NCBI RefSeq assembly: GCF_000763385.1 | Contig: NZ_JQFA01000002.1 | Span: forward strand, 2,418,001 to 2,482,000 | Length of the DNA stretch: 64,000 nt | Source of the DNA: Leptolyngbya sp. KIOST-1 | Lineage (GTDB): Bacteria > Cyanobacteriota > Cyanobacteriia > Phormidesmidales > Phormidesmidaceae | Direction: 5' to 3' | Shown here: positions 7,605 through 16,973 of the stretch, piece by piece | Position numbering within the stretch: position 1 is the first letter of the stretch | How the letters are laid out: each line of letters opens with the position of its first letter | Made by a program: the position numbers and the translations under genes | Notes under the pieces: generated by a model | Told to the model about the DNA's origin: nothing | Seen by the model: the letters and a program-made list of their open reading frames with translations, nothing else | The model's database searches: none

Positions 7605-8549
7605 ATGGCTAAAGCTGACCCCCACCGCCTCAAGCTCTCCCAGCTTCGAGCCCTGGTGGCCATTGTCGACCAGGGCTCGTTTAGCGATGCTGCGCTGCAC
7701 CTGGACCTGTCCCAGTCCGCCGTCAGCCATGCCATTGCCACCCTGGAGGACGAACTGGGGGTGTTGCTGCTGCACCGGGGCCGACAGGGGGCGGTGCTGA
7801 CTCCAGTGGGCGAGCAGATTACCGAAGATGCGCGGCAGGTGCTGCGATCGCTCGATAGCCTGTGCCACAAAGCCGAAGAGGCGAAGGGCCTCCAGGCTGG
7901 GGAAGTGCGCATTGCCGCCTTTCGCAGCGTGGCTACCCACATCCTGCCCGAGGTGATTCGCCAATTTCGGCAGCAGTACCCCGGCGTAACCATCGCGATT
8001 GACGAAAAATCCCACTACGAAATGGTGGAAAACGACCTGCGCCAGGGGCGCGCCGACGTTGGCTTTACCTACCTGCCCAGCCGCGAGGAGTTCGACCAGT
8101 GGGAACTGCTGCGCGATCGCTACATCATGCTGCTGCCCCCCAGCCCCCAGCCCCCGGCCCAGCCGCTTGAGTGGGCCGATCTGGCCGCCTACCCGCTGAT
8201 CTTGACCCCGGCAGACGACGGCGATCGCCAGCACCTCGACCGCCTGCTGCACCGCTGCGGCCAGCAGCTCCACCCCGACTATGTCGTGCGCGAAGATTCG
8301 ACCATTCTCAGCATGGTGGAACGGGGGTTGGGGGCTACCATCATGGCGGCCCTGGCGGCGGAGCCAATTCCGCCCGGTTTGCGGGTGGCTGAACTGCCCC
8401 AGCCCCTGGAGCGGGTGATTGGGGTAATTGTGCTGCGCGAGGCCCTGCTACCGCCCCCGGTCTATGCGTTTTTAGAACGCCTCAAAACCGTTTGGCTCCA
8501 GTCAGAGACCCGACGCACAGCGGAATCTTTAGCCGTAGAAGGACGTTAG
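7605..8549 (+). CDS. LysR-family transcriptional regulator
   Basis: The 314-residue protein has the family's winged helix-turn-helix at residues 11-70 (SFSDAALHLDLSQSAVSHAI, then LEDELG). A substrate-binding-like effector domain follows (VRIAAFRSVATHILPEVIRQ onward). Members bind a co-inducer and activate a nearby, often divergent, gene. The divergent neighbour here is the PEP-CTERM/DUF4114 gene, 445 bp away, which makes it the first candidate target. The effector is unknown. The ATG at 7605 leaves the usual short N-terminal tail. Confidence 0.9.
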   Translation: MAKADPHRLKLSQLRALVAIVDQGSFSDAALHLDLSQSAVSHAIATLEDELGVLLLHRGRQGAVLTPVGEQITEDARQVLRSLDSLCHKAEEAKGLQAGEVRIAAFRSVATHILPEVIRQFRQQYPGVTIAIDEKSHYEMVENDLRQGRADVGFTYLPSREEFDQWELLRDRYIMLLPPSPQPPAQPLEWADLAAYPLILTPADDGDRQHLDRLLHRCGQQLHPDYVVREDSTILSMVERGLGATIMAALAAEPIPPGLRVAELPQPLERVIGVIVLREALLPPPVYAFLERLKTVWLQSETRRTAESLAVEGR

Positions 8550-8569
8550 CGGGGTGCAGGACGCCGGGC

Positions 8570-8584
8570 ATGGCCATCGCTATA
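8570..8584 (-). repeat. Terminal fragment of the family 2 MITE-like element
   Basis: ATGGCCATCGCTATA is identical to one end of the 127-128 bp elements at 2131 and 38871. Only the end is recognisable, so this may be a deletion remnant or chance. Confidence 0.35.
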
Positions 8585-8587
8585 AAA

Positions 8588-8610
8588 TGCCCCAGCGGTC
8601 AGCCGGGGCA
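8588..8610. terminator. Hairpin between convergent LysR and thrC genes
   Basis: TGCCCC pairs with GGGGCA, with two further pairs after a mismatch. On the minus strand it is followed by ATTTTATAG and on the plus strand by a T-rich stretch a few bases later. It is a plausible weak bidirectional terminator. Confidence 0.45.
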
Positions 8611-8716
8611 GAAAGTCGTTGTTGTTTTGGAGAAACGCGGTTCACAGTCTCCAGCTATACCTACAGAGACGCCAGCACCAATTACGGACGATTGATGATA
8701 GGGAGAATAACCTTGC

Positions 8717-9835
8717 CTAAAACCCCATAGCTTTTGCCAGGGTCGTCGGGTCGGGGTTGAGGCCACCCTTGACCTGGTTATTGCTGTGGGCGATCGCGGT
8801 GTCAGGGTCCTTCAAGCCATTGCCGGTGAGCACACAGACAATATTGATCCCAGCGGGCACCTGATCTTTGACCTTGAGCAGGCCCGCCACCGATGCGGCG
8901 CTGGCGGGTTCACAGAAGACTCCCTCCAGGGCCAGCAGGCGATAGGCATTGAGAATTTCTTCGTCGGTGACGGCGTTAAACTGGCCCTGGCTGGCATCGC
9001 GGACGGCCTCGGCCTTGGTCCAGCTGGCGGGGTTGCCAATCCGAATGGCCGTCGCCAGCGTTTGCGGATCGCGCACCACGTGACCGCTGACCAGGGGAGC
9101 AGCCCCAGCGGCCTGAAACCCCATCATGCGGGGCAGACGGCTGCACTTGCCCTGCTGGTGGTACTCACAGAAGCCCATCCAGTAGGCGGTAATGTTGCCC
9201 GCGTTGCCCACCGGAATGCACAACCAGTCAGGGGCGTCACCTAGGGCGTCGACCACCTCAAAGGCTCCGGTTTTTTGCCCCTCCAGGCGGTAGGGGTTGA
9301 CGGAGTTGACCAGGGTGATGGGGTAGTCCTTGGCCAGCTCGCGCACCATGGCCAGGGCGTCGTCAAAGTTGCCGTTGATGGCCAGCACCTCGGCCCCGTA
9401 CAGCAGCGCCTGGGCCAGCTTGCCCAGGGCGACATAGCCGTCGGGGATCAGCACAAAGGCCCGCATACCGCCCCGGCGAGCGTAGGCGGCGGCGGCGGCG
9501 GAGGTGTTGCCGGTACTGGCGCAGATGACGGCTTCGGCTCCGGCTTCTTTAGCTTTGGAAATGGCCATGGTCATGCCACGGTCTTTGAAGCTGCCGGTGG
9601 GGTTGAGCCCGTCGTACTTGACCCAGACCCTGACGTCTTTGCCGATGTGCTCCGCCAGGGCAGGCATGGGAATCAGAGGGGTATTGCCTTCGCACAGGGT
9701 AACCACCGGAGTCTGATCGCTCACGGGCAGGTAGGCCCGGTACGCTTCGATCAGCCCTGGCCAGGGCTGGAGCCCGGTGCTCGGTGGCCGAGAGGCGGGG
9801 GTGACGGCGGTGGCAGACGGTATGCTTAGGGTCAC
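8717..9835 (-). CDS. thrC: Threonine synthase
   Basis: This enzyme converts O-phosphohomoserine to threonine with pyridoxal phosphate. The PLP lysine is Lys84 in [10 protein letters not shown]. The phosphate-binding loop appears as [13 protein letters not shown], and the glycine-rich loop PVGNAGN is also present. At 372 residues it is of the compact class II type usual in cyanobacteria and Gram-positive bacteria. The N-terminal 20 residues (Ser/Pro/Thr rich) are not part of the fold. It is a single-gene unit, convergent with the LysR gene. Confidence 0.95.
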   Translation of the reverse strand: MTLSIPSATAVTPASRPPSTGLQPWPGLIEAYRAYLPVSDQTPVVTLCEGNTPLIPMPALAEHIGKDVRVWVKYDGLNPTGSFKDRGMTMAISKAKEAGAEAVICASTGNTSAAAAAYARRGGMRAFVLIPDGYVALGKLAQALLYGAEVLAINGNFDDALAMVRELAKDYPITLVNSVNPYRLEGQKTGAFEVVDALGDAPDWLCIPVGNAGNITAYWMGFCEYHQQGKCSRLPRMMGFQAAGAAPLVSGHVVRDPQTLATAIRIGNPASWTKAEAVRDASQGQFNAVTDEEILNAYRLLALEGVFCEPASAASVAGLLKVKDQVPAGINIVCVLTGNGLKDPDTAIAHSNNQVKGGLNPDPTTLAKAMGF

Positions 9836-10149
9836 GATAGGTCGAGAGTATTAATAGTTAAGGGATTGAGCGACAGTTACAGGCTCAGGTGAGCGCCAGC
9901 CCAACCCAAACCTCAGCCTCTGTTTGTTTCCTAGTTTACCGTGAGCCTTGCCCCCCGGCGGAGCAACTGAGTGGTTTTGACCAGCCAAGGGGGGATGAGC
10001 CGCAGTCAGGGGCCACCCAGTTAGCAAACTGACCCATTTTGGTCGGCGCTTGGGGGGGAGCTTAGTTTAAGCTTACCCTCTGGACAGGATGGTTAAAATG
10101 CCTTAACTTTCTGACTGAGTACAATTTCTTAATTTTAATAAAATCTTCC
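9836..10149. other. Gene-free divergent promoter region, about 310 bp
   Basis: It lies between the starts of thrC (minus) and the 90-residue gene (plus). The right 60 bp are A/T-rich (ACAATTTCTTAATTTTAATA near 10121-10141) and look like promoter DNA for the plus-strand gene. No riboswitch fold is apparent upstream of thrC. Confidence 0.4.
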
Positions 10150-10422
10150 ATGAATGCCCCTTTAGACCATGCTAGTGCCTCGGCCATGTCTGCGAGTGGG
10201 TCTGCACCGGAGGCGGCGGCGCTGGCCTCGGTAAGTCGCGAGACCGCTCCTGCCCCCGATGACAAGATTTGCTGGGTCGAGCTGCGCCAGGTTCCCTATC
10301 CTCCCGATCAGCAGGTTGAGCTGCTGCACCTCCAGGCTGAGGCCGAGGCGCTGCTGCTTCAGCTACAGGCCCTGCACCAGCGGCGGCAAAGCGGCCTGAC
10401 TGACGTCGGGGAGTCTGTCTAA
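10150..10422 (+). CDS. Conserved cyanobacterial small hypothetical protein
   Basis: The 90-residue protein has a low-complexity Ala/Ser N-terminus. Then comes a compact block ICWVELRQVPYPPDQQVELL leading into a leucine-rich amphipathic helix (LQAEAEALLLQLQALHQRRQ) that could form a coiled coil. I recognise the block as recurring in cyanobacterial hypothetical proteins but know no function. It starts 10 bp after an A/T-rich patch and stands alone. Confidence 0.65.
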   Translation: MNAPLDHASASAMSASGSAPEAAALASVSRETAPAPDDKICWVELRQVPYPPDQQVELLHLQAEAEALLLQLQALHQRRQSGLTDVGESV

Positions 10423-10565
10423 GTTCAGGTATTCAAGTCCTGGGACCAGGGCGTGTCATCAACTCTTCGGGTTGGCCCCGCGATCGCGGGCCTGACTTTA
10501 GCGAAAGTGCGCCACTTTTTCAAGAGTTCGCTACTGTTAGGAGAAAATTGTGGGGAAATGCTGCG

Positions 10566-11447
10566 ATGACCTACTCTGCCAAGCCCAGGCAAGCTGGGAA
10601 AACTAAGCTCCATGGCCTATCCAAGCGGAAGCTGTACGCGGCTGTTTCGGGCGGTTTGCTGCTGGCGATCGCGGCAGGCGCGGCCCTCAAGCTCACCCTC
10701 GGTGGCTCTAGCTCGCCCCAGGTGGTTGGGACAGTCCCAGCCGGCACAGACCTGAGCGCCACCGATGGGACCGCTGACGATTCAGCCACCGCCCTGATCC
10801 CACAGACCGGCGAAGCGGCTACTCCATTTCAGTCCCAGCCCTTCTTTCAACCCTCGGCTCCCCTGCGCTTGGCCGAACCCAACCTGCTGCGGTCGACCTC
10901 CTCCCAGGCTCGGGTAGAGACAGTTACGGCCGGTCGTCCCGATCCCTTTGCCTCAGTGGTGCTGCCGGGTCCCCGGTCAGGGCGTGCCAGCGCTGCCGCT
11001 GCGGCAATTACCCCAGTTCCTGCGGCGATCGCCGCCGAGGGACTGCCGACCGTGCCCATAGCCGCCACCCAGAACTTGCCCCCCCTACCCCAGGCACCGG
11101 TGCAGTCGGTGGCGCTGCCCAACCTACCCGCCCCATTCCTGCCGGGTAGCGTTCCCCCCAGCCCCACCGACATTGCCGTTGCCCCCACCGGTAGCCCAGT
11201 CTTTCAAAATCTTGTGGATCAAGTGGTGGTCAGCGGTGTGGTGCAGGTGGGCAGCGGCGTCAGCGTCATTGTCACCGAGCCAGGCAGTGCTGTCAGCCGC
11301 CGGGTGAGCCAGGGCGACATGCTGGCTGGCGGTCGAATCAAGGTGAAGTCGGTGGATGTATCGGGCCAGGAGCCGGTTGTGGTGCTGACCTACGACGGTC
11401 GGGACTACACCCGCACCGTGGGAGCCCCGATGGTCAGCTCCTTGTAG
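10566..11447 (+). CDS. Membrane-anchored Pro/Ala-rich protein with GspC/PilP-like C-terminal domain
   Basis: A short cytoplasmic N-terminus is followed by one membrane helix (about residues 26-46). A long Pro/Ala/Ser-rich linker comes next, then a folded C-terminal segment of about 75 residues (VVVSGVVQVGSGVSVIV, SRRVSQGDMLAGGRIKVKSV, VVLTYDGRDYTRTVG). The layout and the strand pattern resemble inner-membrane pilus or type II secretion alignment proteins (PilP, GspC). That is an inference; no pilus genes are adjacent. A TTG at 10548 with AGGAG four to five bases upstream is an alternative start that adds six residues. Confidence 0.65.
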   Translation: MTYSAKPRQAGKTKLHGLSKRKLYAAVSGGLLLAIAAGAALKLTLGGSSSPQVVGTVPAGTDLSATDGTADDSATALIPQTGEAATPFQSQPFFQPSAPLRLAEPNLLRSTSSQARVETVTAGRPDPFASVVLPGPRSGRASAAAAAITPVPAAIAAEGLPTVPIAATQNLPPLPQAPVQSVALPNLPAPFLPGSVPPSPTDIAVAPTGSPVFQNLVDQVVVSGVVQVGSGVSVIVTEPGSAVSRRVSQGDMLAGGRIKVKSVDVSGQEPVVVLTYDGRDYTRTVGAPMVSSL

Positions 11448-11649
11448 CGCTCCCTGATCGACCTGCCCGAACGAGCAGCACCCCCCAGGGAAAACTCCCC
11501 CAGGCAGGTCAGGCCCGGCGGCATCGTTTAGACTTGAGAGGGCTGTGGGCTAGATTGACGCCTGAACTGACCTGGCACCCTTCGGTCTGCTTTAGCGATC
11601 CGGCCAGCACCATAGCTCATACTCAAGAAAATTGGGCTGAGGGTTGGCA

Positions 11650-12168
11650 ATGGGCAGCGGTGAACTTAGGTCTGGCAGGCAAAAAATGCCTCGGGTGCTC
11701 GCGCTTGACGGTGCTGATACCTATGACTGCCCGGTGTGTCGGCACGGGCAAATGCAGCCCATGGCCCTGATGGACGCCTGTGCCTGTAGCTTTTGCCGCC
11801 ATATTTTTGATGTCAACCTGGACCAGCAGACCGTGCACGTGGTGGACAGCGTGCAGCCGATGGGCTGGCGCTGGCAGGGGTGGCGCTGGCAGCCTCTCTA
11901 CCAGAGTCGCAGCGACATTACCCTCACCCTGTGGCTGGTGGGGCTGGCCCTGGTAATTTTCCCTGCCGGCATCGTGGCGCTGGGGGGATACGTGTTTCCG
12001 CCCCTCGATGAGAGCGTGGGGATTAACTGGTCCATAGCCTGGGCTTTGGGCACCCTGGTGGCCCACACCACTATGGTGAGCTGGCTGGTGGCGGAGCACT
12101 ACCAGTTTCCGTTTTACGTGATGACGAAGATTCGTCTGCAACGGCTGCTGGAGCGGCTGCCCGGCTGA
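11650..12168 (+). CDS. Membrane protein with N-terminal zinc-ribbon-like motif
   Basis: The product of about 172 residues has four cysteines in pairs near its N-terminus (CPVC ... CACSFC), like a zinc ribbon. A Trp-rich stretch follows (GWRWQGWRWQP). Two membrane helices come next (about residues 95-120 and 130-150) and then a basic tail. The combination occurs in uncharacterised cyanobacterial proteins. Metal binding is inferred from the cysteine pattern only. The start is uncertain: ATG at 11650 or 11686. It is convergent with the next gene, 14 bp apart. Confidence 0.7.
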   Translation: MGSGELRSGRQKMPRVLALDGADTYDCPVCRHGQMQPMALMDACACSFCRHIFDVNLDQQTVHVVDSVQPMGWRWQGWRWQPLYQSRSDITLTLWLVGLALVIFPAGIVALGGYVFPPLDESVGINWSIAWALGTLVAHTTMVSWLVAEHYQFPFYVMTKIRLQRLLERLPG

Positions 12169-12182
12169 AGGCGAGGGTTGAG

Positions 12183-13103
12183 CTAGCAGTCGGTGGCAGA
12201 GAACCAGACCAGGGGCATGTCGGCGTCGCTACGCCAGCGCACCCAGCCCTCTGAGGTGCTGGAACCCGGGAGTGGGGTACAACCCTGAACAGGCTGGGTG
12301 ACGCGAACCCGCAGCCAGTCGCCCTCGAGATCCAGCGGTTGAATGATGCTGTTTGGCCCTACCAGCGCCTGGAGTGGAGCGCTCCCTGTGGGAGCCAAAC
12401 GCATGGGCTGGGACAGGCCGGGGCGGCGGAACTGGAGCCGCGTCGCGCTTTGCATTGAGGTTTCCCAGGGTTCCACCGTCAGGGAGACAGCCCCCAAGCC
12501 CAGGTGGGAGGTGTGGGCCCAGGCGGCCCCGGCAGGGGTGTACTGAAACTGAAACCAGCCGTCAGGGCGAACTTCGAGTACCGGAAATGTGTAGACTTGC
12601 TGCTCGGTCTGCACCATGGAAAAGGCGGCATCGCGACCGATGGCCAGGGGCTCCCCTTCGTTGGGCACCAGCCAGCCGTTGATCAGCCAGCCCCAGTGGG
12701 GACTGTCGGGGGTGGGATAGATGGGTAGGGCGATCCCCTGGAGCCACTCAGCCCCCAGGGGCGAAGGGTCTGGTCCAGGGGCGAAGGTTAGATTGGTGGG
12801 GCGCAGATGGCCGATGCCGACGTTGTCCGTAGGGGCAGGGGTGAGGCCGAGGATGCCAGTCTGCTCTGGGGCGATCGGAGCGGGGACGGTGACGGGCAGG
12901 GGCGGCACGGCGGGAACCGCTGCGTCCTGCTTGCTGTGAACCGCTACCCCGGTGAGGGAGGCCGGACCGTGGGCCGGAACCGTGGCCCCTGGGAGCGCGA
13001 TCGCCGCGACGAGCCCCCCCGCGATCGCGGCCCTGCTGCCAACGGCCATCAGCGGTTTCCAAACCCGTTTGGGGACAGGGGGAAGGGAGGTAAGTCTATT
13101 CAT
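12183..13103 (-). CDS. Secreted hypothetical protein with SH3-like C-terminal region
   Basis: The product of about 306 residues begins with a basic N-terminus and a hydrophobic segment (AAIAGGLVAAIALPG) that looks like a signal or anchor. A Pro-rich linker and a domain with many short aromatic strands follow (WLQGIALPIYPTPDSPHWGW). The end carries a segment LDLEGDWLRVRV ... EGWVRWRSD reminiscent of bacterial SH3-like domains. Two cysteines near the end (QGCTPL and the terminal ATDC) could form a disulfide. The ATG at 13103 places the hydrophobic segment correctly; a longer frame to 13208 is unlikely. No family is recognised. Confidence 0.6.
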   Translation of the reverse strand: MNRLTSLPPVPKRVWKPLMAVGSRAAIAGGLVAAIALPGATVPAHGPASLTGVAVHSKQDAAVPAVPPLPVTVPAPIAPEQTGILGLTPAPTDNVGIGHLRPTNLTFAPGPDPSPLGAEWLQGIALPIYPTPDSPHWGWLINGWLVPNEGEPLAIGRDAAFSMVQTEQQVYTFPVLEVRPDGWFQFQYTPAGAAWAHTSHLGLGAVSLTVEPWETSMQSATRLQFRRPGLSQPMRLAPTGSAPLQALVGPNSIIQPLDLEGDWLRVRVTQPVQGCTPLPGSSTSEGWVRWRSDADMPLVWFSATDC

Positions 13104-13354
13104 GGCAGCGGCTGGGGGCAACATCAACAACGTGGGGTGAGCACCTGAGTCGGTACGGGGGCGATGGCCATTTGGATGTGACCAGGGCGATCGCGCAATC
13201 AGCGTCATGCAACCTCACCCTACTCCGGCTAAGCTACCCATTTCAGACAAAATCAGTTCAAAATGAGTTGGTTCGCCACGGTCTGGGTCTCGGTCCCTTG
13301 ACTCACACCTAGATTCTATTGTGCCTATTGTGCCCGATGCGACACGTTTGACCC

Positions 13355-14020
13355 ATGCAGTACTCCGTTCTGGCTACCGACTATGACGGCACCCTGGCTA
13401 CAGAGGGCGCTGTCGATAGCGCTACCCTGACCGCCCTGGAGCGCTACCGCCACCGGGGCGGTCGGCTGCTTCTGGTGACGGGGCGTCAGCTCGATGAGTT
13501 GCTTGAGGTATTTCCCCACGGGCACCTGTTTGCAGGCATTGTGGCCGAGAACGGTGGGGTGTTTTACCAGCCTGCCCAGGGAATCACGCGACGGCTGGCC
13601 GAGCCGCTGCCGCCGGTACTGATCGATACGCTGAAGGCCCGAGGGGTTGGCCCCATCAGCCAGGGGCAGATCGTGGTCGCGACCTGGGAACCCCACGGCG
13701 AAACCGTAGAGCACACCGTGCGGGAACTGGCCCTGGCAGCTACGGTGATTCGCAACAAAAAAGCGGTCATGGTGCTGCCCCAGGGGGTCAACAAAGCCAG
13801 CGGACTGGCCGTGGCGCTGGCAGACCTGGGTGTGGAGCCAGCGCAGGTGGTCGGCGTTGGCGATGCCGAAAACGATCGCAGCCTGCTGGAGAGCAGTGGT
13901 CTGGGGGTGGCGGTGGGCAACGCGGTGCCAGAGCTCAAGGCCCTGGCGGACCGGGTAATGACGGGCGATCGCGGCGCAGGCGTTCAGGAGCTGATCGCCT
14001 GGCTGCTGACGCAGGCGTAA
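13355..14020 (+). CDS. HAD-superfamily (Cof-type) phosphatase
   Basis: The 221-residue protein shows all four HAD motifs. The nucleophile motif is ATDYDGTLA (Asp9, Asp11). Motif II is LLLVTGR. The lysine is in GVNKASGL, and motif IV is VGVGDAENDRSLL. A C2-type cap lies between motifs II and III. Relatives include sucrose-phosphate and other sugar-phosphate phosphatases; the substrate cannot be read from the sequence. It is convergent with the pseudouridine synthase gene, 12 bp apart. Confidence 0.88.
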   Translation: MQYSVLATDYDGTLATEGAVDSATLTALERYRHRGGRLLLVTGRQLDELLEVFPHGHLFAGIVAENGGVFYQPAQGITRRLAEPLPPVLIDTLKARGVGPISQGQIVVATWEPHGETVEHTVRELALAATVIRNKKAVMVLPQGVNKASGLAVALADLGVEPAQVVGVGDAENDRSLLESSGLGVAVGNAVPELKALADRVMTGDRGAGVQELIAWLLTQA

Positions 14021-14032
14021 CCGCCCCCGGTC

Positions 14033-15010
14033 CTAGACCACCCGACTCCGCAGCACTGTCAGCAGCTTGAGAAAGTGCTCCGGCAGGGGGGCGATCGCCA
14101 TCACCGTTTCCCCGGTGGCCGGGTGGCGCAGGGTCAGCCGCTCGGCGTGGAGCGCCTGCCCCGGCAGGTTGACCCCCACATCCCGACCCGACCCGTAGGT
14201 GGGGTCCCCCACGATGGGGTGGCCGATGTGGGTGCTGTGGACGCGGATCTGGTGGGTGCGGCCTGTCTCCAGGCGAAACCGGAGCAGCGAAAAGTTGCCC
14301 AGGCGCTCTTCCACCTGCCAGTGGGTGATGGCGGTGCGGCCTTTCTCTAGCGGCACCACGGCATTTTTTTTGCGATCGGCGGGATGGCGACCCAGGGGCG
14401 CATCGATGGTGCCCGAGTCGGCTTTGGGGGCACCGTAGACCACCCCCAGGTATTCGCGTCGGGCGGTTTTGGCCTTCATCTGGGCCTGGAGGTCGCTGTG
14501 GGCCAGATCGGTTTTGGCCACTACGATTGCTCCGGTGGTGTCTTTGTCCAGCCGGTGTACAATGCCGGGGCGCTGCACGCCGCCAATGCCCAGGAGCTGA
14601 TCGCCGCAGTGGGCCAGTACCGCATTCACCAGGGTGCCGCTCATGTTGCCGGGAGCGGGGTGGACCACCAGGCCGGCGGGCTTGTTGAGAATAATCAGGT
14701 GCTCGTCCTCGTAGAGAATGTCGAGGGGAATGGCCTCGGGGGTGAGCTCCAGGGGGCGGGGTTCGGGGATGGTGAGCTGGATGCGATCGCCCACCTGCAC
14801 CGCCTCTTTTTTGTTAGTGCAGAGCTGGCCGTTGAGCTGCACGTATTCCCAGTCGATCAGCTTTTGCACCCGGTTGCGGGACAGTTCCTTGACGTTGGCG
14901 GTGAGCCAGCGATCGAGCCGGTTGGGGTCGGGGTGATCAACGGTGAGGGTGAGGGTTTGGTCGGCGATGGCTGAACAACTGAGCGCGTTAGGATTTCTAT
15001 AATTAATCAT
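14033..15010 (-). CDS. rluD: RluA-family 23S rRNA pseudouridine synthase
   Basis: The 325-residue protein has an N-terminal S4 RNA-binding domain (about residues 32-78, NRLDRWLTANVKELSRNRVQ). The catalytic domain has the signature HRLDKDTTG with nucleophile Asp155. It isomerises uridines in rRNA (RluD modifies helix 69 of 23S rRNA). The family is certain and the exact target is inferred from S4 plus length. The gene is divergent from the VOC gene by 28 bp. Confidence 0.9.
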   Translation of the reverse strand: MINYRNPNALSCSAIADQTLTLTVDHPDPNRLDRWLTANVKELSRNRVQKLIDWEYVQLNGQLCTNKKEAVQVGDRIQLTIPEPRPLELTPEAIPLDILYEDEHLIILNKPAGLVVHPAPGNMSGTLVNAVLAHCGDQLLGIGGVQRPGIVHRLDKDTTGAIVVAKTDLAHSDLQAQMKAKTARREYLGVVYGAPKADSGTIDAPLGRHPADRKKNAVVPLEKGRTAITHWQVEERLGNFSLLRFRLETGRTHQIRVHSTHIGHPIVGDPTYGSGRDVGVNLPGQALHAERLTLRHPATGETVMAIAPLPEHFLKLLTVLRSRVV

Positions 15011-15038
15011 AGTTCGCCGCTGTGCTCAGATCAGTCCT

Positions 15039-15497
15039 ATGAACCCCAGCCCCGCAATGGCTCCTGCCCTGGCCCCTGGCCAGCTGCGCCGCATTCACCA
15101 CCTGGCGCTGAATGTGAAGGATATGCAGGCCTCGCGCCAGTTCTACGGCGGGCTGCTGGGGCTGCGGGAGCTGACCGGCGACGAGGTGGACGACACGCTA
15201 AAGGACTTGGTGGCGACGGGTAAGGTGGCCAACTTTGTGCTGCCCGATGGGCTGATTCTCGACCTGTTTGGGGCCCCCGACCTGGAGCCGCCCCATCCCG
15301 ACCCCGAGCAGTCCTTTACCCGCGCCTACCACCTGGCCTTTGACATTGACCCAGCCGAGTTGGATGGCGCTCTGGCGGTGCTGGACGAGAATCAAATCGC
15401 GATCGCCCACGGCCCGGTCACCCGTCCCACCGGGCGCGGCGTGTACTTCTATGACCCCGACGGCTTCATGGTCGAAATTCGCTGCGACCCGGCATAG
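15039..15497 (+). CDS. VOC-superfamily (glyoxalase/dioxygenase-like) protein
   Basis: The 152-residue protein has paired beta-alpha-beta-beta-beta modules. Candidate metal ligands are His20-His21 in RRIHHLALNV, His102 in AYHLAFDI and Glu148 in MVEIRC, consistent with a metal-binding VOC enzyme such as glyoxalase I or an extradiol dioxygenase. The C-terminal signature GRGVYFYDPDGFMVEI is typical. The substrate is unknown. The YihY gene follows on the same strand at about 170 bp. Confidence 0.85.
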   Translation: MNPSPAMAPALAPGQLRRIHHLALNVKDMQASRQFYGGLLGLRELTGDEVDDTLKDLVATGKVANFVLPDGLILDLFGAPDLEPPHPDPEQSFTRAYHLAFDIDPAELDGALAVLDENQIAIAHGPVTRPTGRGVYFYDPDGFMVEIRCDPA

Positions 15498-15670
15498 CAG
15501 GAGGGGTAGTAGGGCAAGTAGTGACTGGTTAGGTTTGGGATGGGCCTTTGGACTGGCACATTCTCCCGGAAGAAGGACGAATTTTACCGGGCAGCCTGAT
15601 ATTTTCGACTTGTTACTGTAGGTCTATTGGCCAGTCCTGCTACCCCTGCACCCATCACCCCAACATTCCC

Positions 15671-16801
15671 ATGAAAGCTGCTTCCATCGTTCCACTGTTG
15701 AAAGAAACCTTTGCTGAGTGGACGGAGGACAAGGTATCTCGACTGGCGGCAGCGCTAGCTTATTTCACTATCTTTTCCATTGCACCGCTGCTGATCATTG
15801 CGATTTCTGTGGCGGCGTTCTTTTTTGGTGAGGAGGCAGCCCGGGGGCAAATTGTGGGCCAAATTCAGGGGCTGATGGGTCAGGAAGGGGCCAGCGCCAT
15901 TGAAAGTATGATTGCCAACGCCAACCAGATGGAAGGGGGCGTGATCTCCACCATTATTGGTATCGTCATTCTGCTGTTTGGGGCGTCGGGGGTGTTTGGA
16001 CAACTGCAAGATGCCCTCAATACTATTTGGGAAGTTGCCCCCAAACCAGGGCAAGGGATTATGACCTTTATTCGATCGCGGTTTTTGTCCTTTGGAATGG
16101 TGCTGGTCATTGCATTTTTGCTGCTGATTTCCCTGGTAATCAGCGCCGCCATTGTGGGGGTGAGTAGCTACGTGAACGATGTTGCACCGGCCATGGGCGC
16201 GCTGTGGGAAGGGATTAACTTCCTGGTCTCCTTTGGAGTGATTACGCTGCTATTTGCCCTGATCTATCGGGTGCTGCCCGATGTCAGAATTGCCTGGGGC
16301 GATGTTTGGATTGGCGCAGCGGTAACGGCGTTGCTCTTTACCATTGGCCGCACACTGATTGGCCTGTACCTGGGCAACGCGGCGGTGGGCTCGGCCTACG
16401 GTGCCGCTGGTTCTCTGGTGGTGCTTTTGATCTGGATCTTCTACTCAGCACAAATTCTGCTGTTTGGGGCGGAGTTTACCCAGGTGTATGCCCGCCGCTA
16501 CGGTTCTCATATTCGTCCGGCCTCCTTTGCGGTGGACCTGACGACGGAGGATCGGATACAGCAGGGGGTGCCGCGATCGGAGTATGTGGCCGCGATCGCA
16601 GAGCAGGAGGAAGCCCGTGGCACTAAAACAGATGCCGCTGATGGCACCCGGGAGACTGCCCGCCCCCGACCTGCTCGGGACTCCCGAGCACAGCGGACGA
16701 CTCCGCCTCTGCCAGTGGTAGTGGTAGGAGCCCTGGCCGCCATCGTTGAAGCCGTGGGCCACCGGAGCCGGGGCAGTCGCCGCCGCGATCGCCGTCGGTG
16801 A
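15671..16801 (+). CDS. YihY/BrkB-family inner-membrane protein
   Basis: The product of 376 residues has about six membrane helices. The family's N-terminal motif is DKVSRLAAALAYFTIFSIAP, and the later conserved block is YLGNAAVGSAYGAAGSLVVL with IFYSAQILLFGAEFTQVY. The function of YihY proteins is not settled (once mis-named RNase BN). The C-terminal 90 residues are cytoplasmic and very rich in Arg, Pro and Thr, ending in an Arg cluster, beyond the usual family length. The ATG at 15671 is preferred over an upstream frame that carries no family sequence. Confidence 0.88.
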   Translation: MKAASIVPLLKETFAEWTEDKVSRLAAALAYFTIFSIAPLLIIAISVAAFFFGEEAARGQIVGQIQGLMGQEGASAIESMIANANQMEGGVISTIIGIVILLFGASGVFGQLQDALNTIWEVAPKPGQGIMTFIRSRFLSFGMVLVIAFLLLISLVISAAIVGVSSYVNDVAPAMGALWEGINFLVSFGVITLLFALIYRVLPDVRIAWGDVWIGAAVTALLFTIGRTLIGLYLGNAAVGSAYGAAGSLVVLLIWIFYSAQILLFGAEFTQVYARRYGSHIRPASFAVDLTTEDRIQQGVPRSEYVAAIAEQEEARGTKTDAADGTRETARPRPARDSRAQRTTPPLPVVVVGALAAIVEAVGHRSRGSRRRDRRR

Positions 16802-16973
16802 ACCCGCTGGGAAGGAGCCGAGGCGTCTTCCTCCAGTGATTTCTTCAGTGAGCCGAACCGGCAAGCGGTGGGAAGTTGGCCAGGGCTGAGCAGCAAAAGC
16901 ATTCGCCCCGTGGGCTAGTCGGGAGTATCTCCTAAAGCAATCCCTGTGAACCTGCGGAATCTCAGTGATCTAG

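Noticed and set aside
9836-10149. Riboswitch or leader upstream of thrC
   Set aside because: I see no known riboswitch core or attenuator with a threonine-rich leader peptide in the gap.
14384-14974. A 196-codon plus-strand frame opposite the pseudouridine synthase
   Set aside because: It is entirely within the well-supported minus-strand rluD-type gene and reads as a shadow with Gly/Val/His bias.
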